A stretch of DNA of 10,859 nt, taken from the NCBI GenBank assembly GCA_022865865.1, contig JALHTN010000112.1, positions 1 to 10,859 on the forward strand, written 5' to 3'. Below, piece after piece: positions 1 to 7,601 of the stretch. Source of the stretch: Anaerolineales bacterium (GTDB lineage: Bacteria > Chloroflexota > Anaerolineae > Anaerolineales > UBA4823). A program made the translations under genes and the position numbers. The notes beneath the pieces are model-generated. The model did not search any database, had not been told where the DNA came from, and worked only from the letters and a program-made list of their open reading frames with translations. Positions within the stretch are counted from its first letter, which is position 1; the number at the start of each line of letters is the position of its first letter.

Positions 1-308
1 ATGTCTCACCCTTAATTGATCCCGAGACAAAAGCAGCCATCGGTGGTGATACCGCAAACGGTGAAGAACTTTACGCCGGTTGTGCAGCCTGCCATGGAGA
101 TGATGGGCTCTTGCTCAACTTCGGTGGCGATGACGACCCAGAATATGTTGGCACTATCGCATTTGACAATCCATGGGAGTTCCTGCACAAGGTGCGTGCT
201 GGCCAGCCCGGCACCGGCATGCCCGCTGCCTTAGATGCGGGTTGGAGTATGGATGATTTGCTTGATTTACTGGCTTTCTCCCAGACTCTACCCACAGAAG
301 CTCCATAA
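1..308 (+). CDS. C-terminal fragment of a class I cytochrome c domain protein (5' end outside window)
   Basis: The reading frame is open from position 3 to the TAA at 306-308, with no plausible start before the haem site, so the gene begins upstream of the window. One haem c motif, CAACH, is encoded at 81-95 in the context GEELYAGCAACHGDDG, typical of class I monohaem domains. A likely distal haem ligand is the Met of GTGMPAA (codon 219-221). It is followed by a helix ending in a 'LLDLLAFSQTL' pattern, as in the C-terminal helix of this fold. About 101 codons are visible. The product would transfer electrons outside the cytoplasmic membrane. It may be a single-domain cytochrome or the last domain of a larger protein, for example a multidomain cytochrome or an oxidase subunit II fusion; the fragment cannot tell which. 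It precedes a hairpin and the ACIII operon, so it may end a separate transcript. Confidence 0.85.
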   Translation, partial: VSPLIDPETKAAIGGDTANGEELYAGCAACHGDDGLLLNFGGDDDPEYVGTIAFDNPWEFLHKVRAGQPGTGMPAALDAGWSMDDLLDLLAFSQTLPTEAP

Positions 309-333
309 ATTCGCAGTAAGAATGTCAACAGAA

Positions 334-359
334 GGGCCGGAGGGTTCTCCTTCCGGCCC
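334..359 (+). terminator. GC-rich hairpin between the cytochrome fragment and actA
   Basis: GGGCCGGA (334-341) pairs perfectly with TCCGGCCC (352-359). The inner GG (342-343) can also pair with CC (349-350) around a bulged T. It lies 25 bp after the upstream stop codon and 32 bp before actA. There is no T-tract after the 3' arm, so it is not a classical intrinsic terminator. It may act as a partial terminator or as an mRNA processing or stabilising structure at the operon boundary. Confidence 0.5.
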
Positions 360-391
360 ATACCTGAAATCTTCTGACCCTTGAGAGTGAA

Positions 392-907
392 ATGAAGCGT
401 CTCTGGTTAATCGGCATTTTCATTTTGGTCATTGCAGGTGTAATCGCTGGGGTAATTCTCACCCGGGTCCAGGTTTACGCAGCTCCGGAGCAACCCATTG
501 TGTACAGCCACAAGGTTCATATTGAAGCGGGCATCCAGTGTTTATTTTGCCATCCTAGCGCGCTACAGTCTCCGATAGCTGGCATACCTTCAGTGCAGAA
601 ATGTATGGGCTGTCACAACGTGATTAAGTCAGATAACCCAGAGATACAGCAGGTTGCCAGCTTCTTTGAGCGTGGGGAACCCATTCCTTGGGCCCGGGTC
701 AACGTACAGCCTGATTTTGTATATTTCAACCACCAGCCACATCTCGGTGCAGGTCTGAACTGTGAAACCTGCCATGGCGATATCGGTCAGATGGATGTGA
801 CCAGACAATTCGTGAAAATGGATATGGGTTGGTGTCTTGATTGCCACTTGAACCAATCCGAAGGTAAAGTAGGCCGTCTCGCTGACTGCCTGGCTTGCCA
901 CAAGTGA
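392..907 (+). CDS. actA: ActA, pentahaem cytochrome c subunit of alternative complex III
   Basis: This 171-residue protein has one N-terminal hydrophobic segment (about residues 4-24), a signal anchor or signal peptide that places the rest outside the membrane. Five CXXCH haem sites follow: C50-H54 (CLFCH), C71-H75 (CMGCH), C124-H128 (CETCH), C148-H152 (CLDCH) and C166-H170 (CLACH). Other His residues such as H40, H43, H114 and H117 could serve as sixth ligands, as in cytochrome c7-like folds. Five haems, one anchor and the position directly ahead of a split actB match ActA of ACIII. In that complex ActA takes electrons from the iron-sulfur subunit and passes them to ActE or a partner cytochrome. 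The ATG is preceded by a modest GAGAG Shine-Dalgarno at 383-387, and the next gene begins 7 bp after the stop. The related QrcA of sulfate reducers is an alternative, but the actD and actE neighbours favour ActA. Confidence 0.93.
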   Translation: MKRLWLIGIFILVIAGVIAGVILTRVQVYAAPEQPIVYSHKVHIEAGIQCLFCHPSALQSPIAGIPSVQKCMGCHNVIKSDNPEIQQVASFFERGEPIPWARVNVQPDFVYFNHQPHLGAGLNCETCHGDIGQMDVTRQFVKMDMGWCLDCHLNQSEGKVGRLADCLACHK

Positions 908-914
908 TAATACG

Positions 915-3128
915 ATGACGAAGAAGATATCCCGACGTGACTTCCTCAAGATCGCTGGTGGAGCCGGGGTGCTTACTGGTGTCTCGCCCAGCATCCGCCA
1001 GCTGGTTCTTGAACCTTATGTGCAGCCTCCCGAAGAGATTTTGCCAGGTCAGGCTACCTGGTATGCCAGCACATGTCGTCAATGTCCAGCGGGATGTGGA
1101 ATCATTGTGCGGGTGATCAATGGACGGGCCAAGAAAATTGAAGGCAATCCCTTGCATCCCCTCAATCAGGGAAAACTTTGTTCCCGTGGACAAGCTGGTC
1201 TCCAGGTCCTCTATAACCCTGATCGGCTTAAAAACGCCGTCCTTCAGACTGGAGGCAGAGGATCTCTAAAATTTGAACCCTTGTATTGGCCGGAAGCATT
1301 AGATATCTTAGCTGACAAACTTGAAACCCTGAGCAACCCGAATCGAGTTGCATTTTTGGGCGGATTAATGCCCTCGCATTTATACATGTTAAGCACACGT
1401 TTGCTTGATGCCTTGGGTGCACCCCCACCAATCACTTTCGACCTGCACTCTGCGCTCGAGGGTCGCGGTTCTACGATTCAACTATCAGAGTCGCTATTCG
1501 GAGCTCCCGAATTGCCGTATTATGACTTGGCCAATGCTGAGGTGATCTTCTCATTTGGCGCAAACTTTTTGGAAACCTGGATGTCACCAGTCTCCCAAAG
1601 CCATGCATATGGAACGATGCGGCAAGGGCAATTTGGTGGTCGGGGATTTCTTGTCCAGTTTGAACCACGTTTATCAGCTACCGCTGCTTCTGCTGATGAA
1701 TGGATCCCTTTAAAACCAGGGGTCGAAGGTTTCGTCGCTTTGGCGATTGGCCGAATTATCGTTGAAGAACGTCTCGGTCATGTCGGCAGTCACAGCGCTC
1801 ACGCCGTGTTATATCAAAACGTAGACGTGCGAGAGATGGCTGATGCTAGCCAGGTTCCTGTCGAAACCCTGCACCGCTTAGCCCGCGTTTTCGCCGATGC
1901 GGATCAGGCTATTGCGATTCCAGGTGGAGGATTAGCGGGACAACACAACGGGAGTGCCAGCATGCTGGCTGTACAAGCCCTTAATTTACTCGTCGCTCAA
2001 ATCGGCAGGGTGGGAGGCGTTTTCTTGTCCCAACCCGGCCCCACAGCTGCCTTTCGCCAGAATCCTAAAATTGATTCTTTTGAGCGCGTAGCGGACTTAA
2101 TCGAACGCATGAAATCCGGTGACATCGACCTCCTATTGATCCATGGCACAAATCCTTTATATGAACTACCAGCCTCGGCGGGATTCGCTGATGCTATCGC
2201 ACGCGTGCCATATGTCATTTCTTTCAGCTCATTTGTCAATGAGACTGCCGCCCGATCTGATCTGATCCTGCCTGACCATACTTACCTGGAATCCTGGGGC
2301 CATGAGGTGCCTGCCCCGGGAGCTGCTAAACCGATAGTAAGCAGTCAGCAGCCTGTAGTACGACCACTTTACGACACACGTTCCACTGGGGACGTCCTCC
2401 TGGCACTTGCTGACCGCTTGGGAGGCCAAGCTGCTGAAGCCCTGCCCTGGACTGATGAAGTGGCTTTCCTGCAAGAATTAGCCGTGGAATTGTACGGTTC
2501 CAGCCTGGGAGCTTATGATGCTAAAACCCCGAGCGGCTTCTGGGCTCTCTGGCGACAGTATGGTGGATGGTGGACAGATAAGGATATCCCTCGCGAGCCT
2601 GATATCACCACAATTGTCCAAGAGCCCTTGCCCATATCTGAGCCTTTTTTCGACGGAGAGGAAGATTCTTACCCATTCCATCTCCACCCATATCCATCGA
2701 TGGCGCTCTCGGATGGACGGGGTGCAAACCTACCCTGGTTGCAGGGAGCACCAGATCCAATGACCACCGCCAGTTGGGATACTTGGGTGGAATTAAATCC
2801 GGAGACTGCCAGCTCATTAGGGGTAAGCGATGATGATATTGTACGAGTGATCTCTCCGCATGGAGAGCTCGAAGCACCCGCAGTCATCTATCCTGGAATT
2901 CGACCTGATGTGGTCGCTATCCCCATTGGCCAGGGACATAACCATTTCGGTCGATTTGCAAAACGACGTGGGAGCAATCCCATCGCTCTGGCAGCTGCTA
3001 TTACTGACCCAGAGACTGGCTCTCTCGCCTGGGGAGCAACTCGTGTACGCATAGAGCCAACGGGACGCAAAAAAATCCTGGCCAGACTGGAGAGTTTGGA
3101 TGGGGAGGGGCGTGAATCTCTTGGATAA
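915..3128 (+). CDS. actB1: ActB1, molybdopterin-oxidoreductase-like subunit of ACIII (Tat-exported, probably without Mo)
   Basis: This 737-residue protein begins with a canonical Tat signal, SRRDFLK (residues 6-12) followed by a Gly/Ala-rich stretch, so it is exported folded. An N-terminal four-Cys site, C54-x2-C57-x3-C61-x27-C89, matches the [4Fe-4S] site of the DMSO reductase/complex-iron-sulfur-molybdoenzyme superfamily. The remaining length carries superfamily patterns, including 'DLLLIHGTNPL' and 'ARSDLILPDHTYLE' and a C-terminal beta-barrel-like part ('VELNPETASSLGVSDDDIVRV'). There are no other cysteines in the protein, so no Cys can ligate molybdenum. ActB1 domains of known ACIII lack the Mo cofactor and play a structural or scaffold role. 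In most described ACIII this domain is fused to ActB2; here it is a separate gene whose 3' end overlaps actB2 by 29 bp. QrcB is the nearest alternative family. Confidence 0.9.
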   Translation: MTKKISRRDFLKIAGGAGVLTGVSPSIRQLVLEPYVQPPEEILPGQATWYASTCRQCPAGCGIIVRVINGRAKKIEGNPLHPLNQGKLCSRGQAGLQVLYNPDRLKNAVLQTGGRGSLKFEPLYWPEALDILADKLETLSNPNRVAFLGGLMPSHLYMLSTRLLDALGAPPPITFDLHSALEGRGSTIQLSESLFGAPELPYYDLANAEVIFSFGANFLETWMSPVSQSHAYGTMRQGQFGGRGFLVQFEPRLSATAASADEWIPLKPGVEGFVALAIGRIIVEERLGHVGSHSAHAVLYQNVDVREMADASQVPVETLHRLARVFADADQAIAIPGGGLAGQHNGSASMLAVQALNLLVAQIGRVGGVFLSQPGPTAAFRQNPKIDSFERVADLIERMKSGDIDLLLIHGTNPLYELPASAGFADAIARVPYVISFSSFVNETAARSDLILPDHTYLESWGHEVPAPGAAKPIVSSQQPVVRPLYDTRSTGDVLLALADRLGGQAAEALPWTDEVAFLQELAVELYGSSLGAYDAKTPSGFWALWRQYGGWWTDKDIPREPDITTIVQEPLPISEPFFDGEEDSYPFHLHPYPSMALSDGRGANLPWLQGAPDPMTTASWDTWVELNPETASSLGVSDDDIVRVISPHGELEAPAVIYPGIRPDVVAIPIGQGHNHFGRFAKRRGSNPIALAAAITDPETGSLAWGATRVRIEPTGRKKILARLESLDGEGRESLG

Positions 3129-3825
3129 AACAGAACCTCGCTGGGCAATAATTGTGGATCTTGACCGTTGCACTGGTTGCCAGGCATGTGTAGTCGCATG
3201 CCAGGCAGAAAACAATGTACCGACGGTTGGTGAGGATGAAACTGCAAAAGGGCGTTGGTTGCATTGGATCCATATTGAGCGTTATTGGGAAGGTGAATAC
3301 CCCAATATAAAAGCCCGTTTTATGCCAATAATGTGCCAGCAGTGCAGTGAGGCTCCTTGTGAACCAGTTTGTCCAGTGTTTGCCACCTACCACACTCCGG
3401 AAGGCTTGAACGCCCAAATCTACAACCGCTGCATCGGCACGCGCTTCTGCGGCAGTGCCTGTCCTTACAAAACGCGCACCTACAATTGGCTGCGACCTGA
3501 GTTCCCTGAACCATTGAACGAACAGCTCAACCCAGATGTGACCGTCCGCTCGCGCGGTCTGATAGAGAAGTGCACGTTCTGCGTCCAGCGCATCCGGCGA
3601 ATTGAAATTGAGGCTCATGCCCAAGGACGTGAACCAGCTGATGGCGAGATTCAACCAGCCTGTGTGCAAACCTGTCCACCTGGTGCGCTGGTCTTTGGCA
3701 ATTTGAATGACCCAAACAGCCGGGTAAGCCAGCTAGCTACAAGCCATCGGTCTTTTAAACTTTTGGGCGAGCTGGGTACAAATCCAGGAGTGATTTACCT
3801 AAAAGGAGGCGAGACAAATGTCTGA
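3100..3825 (+). CDS. actB2: ActB2, four-cluster ferredoxin-like iron-sulfur subunit of ACIII
   Basis: This 241-residue ferredoxin-like subunit belongs to the NrfC/PsrB/DmsB type and forms the electron wire between the quinol site and the ActA haems. Four Cys groups are visible: C24-x2-C27-x2-C30-x3-C34; C79, C82, C87, C91; C111-x2-T114-x2-C117-x3-C121; and C158, C161 with C188, C192. The third group has Thr where the second Cys is expected, which fits one [3Fe-4S] and three [4Fe-4S] clusters, the set reported for ACIII. There is no signal peptide, so export is expected by hitchhiking with the Tat-signalled ActB1. The chosen ATG has GGAGAG at 3089-3094. GTG 3112, or TTG 3121 served by GGAGGGG at 3104-3110, are possible alternative starts that would reduce the overlap with actB1. 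The 3' end overlaps actC by 8 bp, indicating translational coupling. Confidence 0.92.
   Translation: MGRGVNLLDKTEPRWAIIVDLDRCTGCQACVVACQAENNVPTVGEDETAKGRWLHWIHIERYWEGEYPNIKARFMPIMCQQCSEAPCEPVCPVFATYHTPEGLNAQIYNRCIGTRFCGSACPYKTRTYNWLRPEFPEPLNEQLNPDVTVRSRGLIEKCTFCVQRIRRIEIEAHAQGREPADGEIQPACVQTCPPGALVFGNLNDPNSRVSQLATSHRSFKLLGELGTNPGVIYLKGGETNV
3804..3809 (+). promoter_or_regulatory. Strong Shine-Dalgarno for actC
   Basis: AGGAGG lies 8 bp before the ATG at 3818, within the last codons of actB2. It is the best ribosome binding site in the ACIII operon and fixes the actC start. Confidence 0.75.
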
Positions 3826-5239
3826 ATCAGAGGTATTGACATACCCTGAGGATAGTAGTGCTGCGGAATTCGAAGATCGCCTGCTCCTCGCCGAACGTAC
3901 AAGCTCAGAGATCAATCAAGCTGTGCTCCAACCTATGTTTCGGACAAGTTGGCGGTTTTGGTTGCTGGTGGGATTTCTAAGCGTATTGGTCTTATGGGGA
4001 CTCTTTGCCTGGGGATACTTGATTTATTGGGGCATGGGCACCGCTGGTATCAATCGACCAGTTTATTGGGGGCTTTTTATCGCTACCTTCGTTTTTTGGG
4101 TCGGTATCAGCCACGCAGGAACGATGATCTCCGCTGTGTTGCGCTTATTAAAAGCAGATTGGCGGCGACCAATTACGCGGGGCGCGGAGGCGATGACTGC
4201 TTTCGCGCTGATGATGGCTGGCTTGTTCCCATTTATCCACCTGGGGAGGGTGTGGAAATTCTATTGGATGATCCCGTACCCAAATAACCGCTTTATGTGG
4301 CCAAATTTCCAATCGCCTCTGATGTGGGATATGGTTGCCATCTTCACCTATTTTATTGGTTCTACCCTTTATCTCTATCTTGCTTTGATCCCGGACCTTG
4401 CTATGGCTCGCGATCACACAGGTAAATGGCGCCAGAAATTTTATCGAGTTTTATCTCTCGGTTGGCGCGGCACGGAGGCAGAATGGCACAAACTCCACCG
4501 TGCCTTAAGCATCTTCTCTGTGGCGATCATCCCAATCTTCCTCTCTGTCCACTCGATCGTCTCTTGGGATTTTGCGGTCACAATCCAACCCCGTTGGCAC
4601 AGTACGATATTCGCCCCTTACTTCGTGGTTGGTGCTATTTATTCGGGGCTGGCGGCCTTAGCCTGTATCCTGGTTATTGTACGCAAGGGAATGCAACTGC
4701 AGGAATTTCTGCGTGCAGAGCATTTCAACGCTCTTGGGAAATTAATCATGGTGGCAGGTATGGCCTGGGTTTATTTCTGGTTCGCCGGATTCATTGTTGA
4801 TTGGTATGGCAACGAACCAGTTACTCGCGAACTAATCCGTGAGGAGGTCTCCGGAAGTCTGGCGCCATTATTCTATCTGCAAATGTCTGCCAACCTGATC
4901 CCTATTGTTCTGCTTGTCTTTAAAAAAGTGCGCACCACACCATGGTTATTACTGCTTGCTACGTTATTGGTGAATGTCGGCATGTTTACTGAGCGCGTAT
5001 TAATCGTCATTGGCAGCTTGCAGCGCAACTTCCTGCCTTTCAATTGGGGTGCTTACCGTCCAACTTGGGTCGAAGTGAGCATCGTCGTGATGACTTTCGC
5101 TGGTTTTGCACTTCTATATACGCTCTTTTCCCGCGTCTTCCCATACGTACCAGTCTGGGAGATCAAGGAAGGGCGCTTGCGCTACTCAATGCGCCGTATT
5201 GGTCGCTTACTGGTGCCGACCGCGGCTGAGATCGAGTAA
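3818..5239 (+). CDS. actC: ActC, NrfD-type quinol-oxidising membrane subunit of ACIII
   Basis: This 473-residue integral membrane protein has about ten hydrophobic helices, beginning near residue 46 after a polar N-terminal tail. That is the expected size and topology for ActC/NrfD (PsrC-like) subunits. Recognisable ActC signatures include 'GISHAGT' (His99), Glu124, 'FPFIHLGR' (His141), a Trp/Tyr/Pro-rich loop ('WMIPYPNNR', residues 150-158), and 'SPLMWD' (Asp171). Conserved His and Asp residues in these helices form the quinol site and the proposed proton path in characterised ACIII; matching the individual residues here is inference. Later, 'RALSIFSVAIIPIFLSVHSIVSWDF' precedes the second helical bundle. 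The gene overlaps actB2 by 8 bp and has a strong Shine-Dalgarno. It couples quinol oxidation in the membrane to the ActB2 clusters. No second NrfD-like gene (ActF) is visible in the window. Confidence 0.95.
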   Translation: MSESEVLTYPEDSSAAEFEDRLLLAERTSSEINQAVLQPMFRTSWRFWLLVGFLSVLVLWGLFAWGYLIYWGMGTAGINRPVYWGLFIATFVFWVGISHAGTMISAVLRLLKADWRRPITRGAEAMTAFALMMAGLFPFIHLGRVWKFYWMIPYPNNRFMWPNFQSPLMWDMVAIFTYFIGSTLYLYLALIPDLAMARDHTGKWRQKFYRVLSLGWRGTEAEWHKLHRALSIFSVAIIPIFLSVHSIVSWDFAVTIQPRWHSTIFAPYFVVGAIYSGLAALACILVIVRKGMQLQEFLRAEHFNALGKLIMVAGMAWVYFWFAGFIVDWYGNEPVTRELIREEVSGSLAPLFYLQMSANLIPIVLLVFKKVRTTPWLLLLATLLVNVGMFTERVLIVIGSLQRNFLPFNWGAYRPTWVEVSIVVMTFAGFALLYTLFSRVFPYVPVWEIKEGRLRYSMRRIGRLLVPTAAEIE

Positions 5240-5341
5240 CTCTAAATGCACAAGCATATATGCGTGGTTTGGGTATGAATTCTCAACTGCAATGGCGGAG
5301 CATTCGACTAGATCAATAGGCTTTATAAGAAAAATATTCCT

Positions 5342-5869
5342 ATGAGTGAACAAACAATCACCCTGATAGCTCTTTTCGACGAGAGCAGCGATACTGCTAA
5401 GGCAATTGATGAACTGCACACCTTGGGTATCCCCGATGACAAGATGGTGGTCATGACGGATGTTCCCTACCCTGAAGGTGCATTGGGAGGGAGCCGCGAG
5501 TGGCTAACTTTGCCTTATATTGTGCTGGCAGGAGCAGTAGTTGGGTTGCTACTTGGCTTATTTTTATCTGCCATTACACCCCATCTTTATCGTCTGGATG
5601 TGGGCGGCCATCCTCCTGTTGGTTTTCCACCTGCAGCAGTGATCACTTTCGTCTTAACCATGATGGCGATCATCGTCTCGACCTTTTTCGGTGTACTCTG
5701 GGAAATGGACTTCCCACGTTTTGGTCCCTCTCCCTACCACAAAGCTGTCACCGATGGCAAGCTGGGGGTGCTATTAGAATTCCCTTCGGAACTGCAGGAA
5801 AAGGTTAACACCATACTTACAGCCAACCAGGCTGATTATATCGGGGAACCCGAGATGATATCGCTATGA
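5342..5869 (+). CDS. actD: ActD, DUF3341 membrane subunit of ACIII
   Basis: This 175-residue protein has a soluble alpha/beta N-terminal part (residues 1-50, beginning with a 'TLIALFDE' strand), two transmembrane helices (about 57-80 and 98-122), and a short soluble C-terminal part ('GVLLEFPSE' strand). This is the DUF3341 architecture of ActD, a structural subunit packed against ActC. Position between actC and actE supports the call. The ATG lacks a clear Shine-Dalgarno and follows a 102-bp gap, which is unusual in an otherwise tightly packed operon. A TATAAG hexamer at 5324-5329 could belong to a weak internal promoter, but no convincing -35 was found. The stop overlaps the start of actE in an ATGA arrangement. 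Confidence 0.92.
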   Translation: MSEQTITLIALFDESSDTAKAIDELHTLGIPDDKMVVMTDVPYPEGALGGSREWLTLPYIVLAGAVVGLLLGLFLSAITPHLYRLDVGGHPPVGFPPAAVITFVLTMMAIIVSTFFGVLWEMDFPRFGPSPYHKAVTDGKLGVLLEFPSELQEKVNTILTANQADYIGEPEMISL

Positions 5870-6372
5870 ATCCCCGAATGCAGCGTGGATTACTCATTAT
5901 CGCAGTTCTCCTGATACCTTTCATCGTTGGACTATTGTTCACCTACGAGATCATAAAAATCCCCTTTTCCACCGCCATGGATAACCAGGTCTCAATAAAT
6001 TATCAAGAAAGCCCCCGTCTCTTGCCGCCTGACGGTGCAGTGCCTGTACAAGGTTTAGCGGTTATTCCTGATGAATTTCCGGTTAATCCAATCCCAGCGG
6101 ATGAGGTCTCGTTGCAGCGCGGCAAAATCCTTTACGACATTAATTGTCAGGTTTGCCATGGAGCACAGGGGTTCGGAGATGGGCCAATAGCGAATTACTT
6201 CGATCGAACACCACAAAACCTGACCAGCTCGGAGATAGCGGCTGAATTTGATGGTGCAGTTTATTTGACAATAATAAATGGTTTCGGTCAGATGCCAGCT
6301 TTATTTGAGAACCTTTCGCCGCATGAAACTTGGGATGTGGTCAATTATGTTCACACCCTGCCTGCGAGGTAA
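5866..6372 (+). CDS. actE: ActE, membrane-anchored monohaem cytochrome c subunit of ACIII
   Basis: This 168-residue protein has an N-terminal hydrophobic segment (about residues 8-27) and a linker rich in Pro. A single class I cytochrome c domain follows, with CQVCH at C94-H98 and a probable distal Met143 in 'GFGQMPALF'. The C-terminal helix ends with 'WDVVNYVHTL', typical of the fold. The length, single haem and position directly after actD (4-bp ATGA overlap, so translationally coupled) match ActE. In ACIII this subunit docks near ActA and hands electrons to a soluble carrier or an oxidase. There is no lipobox Cys at the end of the hydrophobic segment, so it is probably held by an uncleaved helix. 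The next cytochrome gene starts 9 bp downstream. Confidence 0.92.
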   Translation: MNPRMQRGLLIIAVLLIPFIVGLLFTYEIIKIPFSTAMDNQVSINYQESPRLLPPDGAVPVQGLAVIPDEFPVNPIPADEVSLQRGKILYDINCQVCHGAQGFGDGPIANYFDRTPQNLTSSEIAAEFDGAVYLTIINGFGQMPALFENLSPHETWDVVNYVHTLPAR

Positions 6373-6381
6373 CAAGAAAAG

Positions 6382-7428
6382 ATGACACAAAAACTAGGAC
6401 TAATCTACTTACTCATTATATTGTTCTTGGTCGCTTGTGCACCACCGCAAAGCCTACCATCAGGTCCTACTCCCATACCTACCCTTATCCCCGCTACCGA
6501 TGTAAGCAGTTCCCTGATTGCTACAGAGATGCCAACTTTTGCCATATTGAGCTATCCTGCCGGGCTTCCATCTGCTGAACTTGGCCAATCCCTGTATCAA
6601 AATCAATGCGATAGTTGCCATGGCGATGATGGAAATGGTGTTGTTCCAGGGGCTCGCAATTTTGGCGATTTAGATTACATGCGCGGTGAAACTCCTGCCT
6701 CTTTCTATTCCACCATCATAGAAGGGCGCGGAGAAATGCCTGCCTTCCGAGACACAATGTCCTCGGATGAAATATGGGACCTCGTTTTTTATGTGTGGCG
6801 TTTTTCAACGAACGCTGAAACACTTGCACTTGGACAACACCTATATGATGATAATTGCCAGGCTTGCCATGGGCTCGATGGTACCGGGGAAGTATTGGGT
6901 GCTGCTGACTTCTCTGACCTTCGTTTTGTCGACGACCAAGCCCCTCGAGATTTCTACTTGATCACCACCCAAGGTAAAGGCTCAATGCCAGCCTGGCAGG
7001 GACGGCTATCACAAGATGAACGTTGGGCAGTGATCGACTTTGTGCGCACGTTCTCTTATGACCCATCTCTACCAGGAGAGACTCCTGCTCTACCTCCACC
7101 GACCGCCGTTGCCGAGGATTTCGTATGTGACTCAAAATATCTGACACAAACCAATCCTTTTGACTGGAATGATTCAGCTGCCAACATTGCTGGTCAAGTG
7201 ATTTACGACCAGGCTTGCGTCATGTGTCATGGTGTTGACGGATCTGGTGGGTTTCCAGACGCCCCTGATTACACCAATTCCGAAATTGCAGATGAATTTC
7301 GCGCTAATAGCGCTGAAAAACTATGTATTGTTGCAGATGGCAAGAATTCAATGCCTGGATGGAAAGAGACGCTCACCGATCAACAAATGTGGGAGGTGTT
7401 AACCTATATCTATTCTCTCGCAAAATAG
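6382..7428 (+). CDS. Trihaem class I cytochrome c lipoprotein at the end of the ACIII operon
   Basis: This 348-residue lipoprotein has a signal peptide ending in the lipobox LVAC (Cys19), then a Pro/Thr/Ser-rich linker of about 45 residues. Three class I cytochrome c domains follow in tandem: CDSCH (C76-H80, distal M119 in 'GEMPAF'), CQACH (C159-H163, M202 in 'GSMPAW') and CVMCH (C279-H283, M324 in 'NSMPGW'). A second Pro-rich linker (about 233-243) separates domains 2 and 3. Two extra cysteines, C249 and C315, lie in domain 3 and might form a disulfide. It starts 9 bp after actE, so it is probably co-transcribed. It would act as a tethered electron acceptor for ActE/ActA, in the place where described ACIII operons often carry actF or oxidase genes. 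The exact partner is not evident from sequence. A weak AAGAAAAG precedes the ATG. Confidence 0.9.
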   Translation: MTQKLGLIYLLIILFLVACAPPQSLPSGPTPIPTLIPATDVSSSLIATEMPTFAILSYPAGLPSAELGQSLYQNQCDSCHGDDGNGVVPGARNFGDLDYMRGETPASFYSTIIEGRGEMPAFRDTMSSDEIWDLVFYVWRFSTNAETLALGQHLYDDNCQACHGLDGTGEVLGAADFSDLRFVDDQAPRDFYLITTQGKGSMPAWQGRLSQDERWAVIDFVRTFSYDPSLPGETPALPPPTAVAEDFVCDSKYLTQTNPFDWNDSAANIAGQVIYDQACVMCHGVDGSGGFPDAPDYTNSEIADEFRANSAEKLCIVADGKNSMPGWKETLTDQQMWEVLTYIYSLAK

Positions 7429-7549
7429 TTTCCGCGAATCGTTCCGCCAACTATTCAAAAATTAGTTGGAAACCCCAACTGATTTCTATCACGATCTACG
7501 GGGAGCCTGAGGATCAGGGGGCGAATATATTTGTTCTTTCTCTCACGGG

Positions 7550-7574
7550 TTGGAATTTTGATAAGAAATTCCAA
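7550..7574 (+). repeat. 9-bp perfect inverted repeat downstream of the ACIII operon
   Basis: TTGGAATTT (7550-7558) and AAATTCCAA (7566-7574) are perfect complements around a 7-nt spacer. It is AT-rich and lacks a T-tract, so it could be a weak hairpin or a dimeric regulator site. There is no direct evidence for either role. Confidence 0.5.
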
Positions 7575-7601
7575 AAATGTTTGCGTTAAAGAGTCAATAC
7601 A

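Noticed and set aside
915..3128. A true molybdenum enzyme such as a polysulfide, tetrathionate or DMSO-type reductase
   Set aside because: There is no Cys outside the N-terminal cluster site, and the neighbours (pentahaem ActA, DUF3341, monohaem ActE) specify ACIII. A Ser or Asp ligand cannot be fully excluded by eye.
5106..5345. 79-codon + strand frame spanning the actC end and the gap before actD
   Set aside because: Most of it overlaps actC in another frame, it has no ribosome binding site, and its product is of low complexity without recognisable features.
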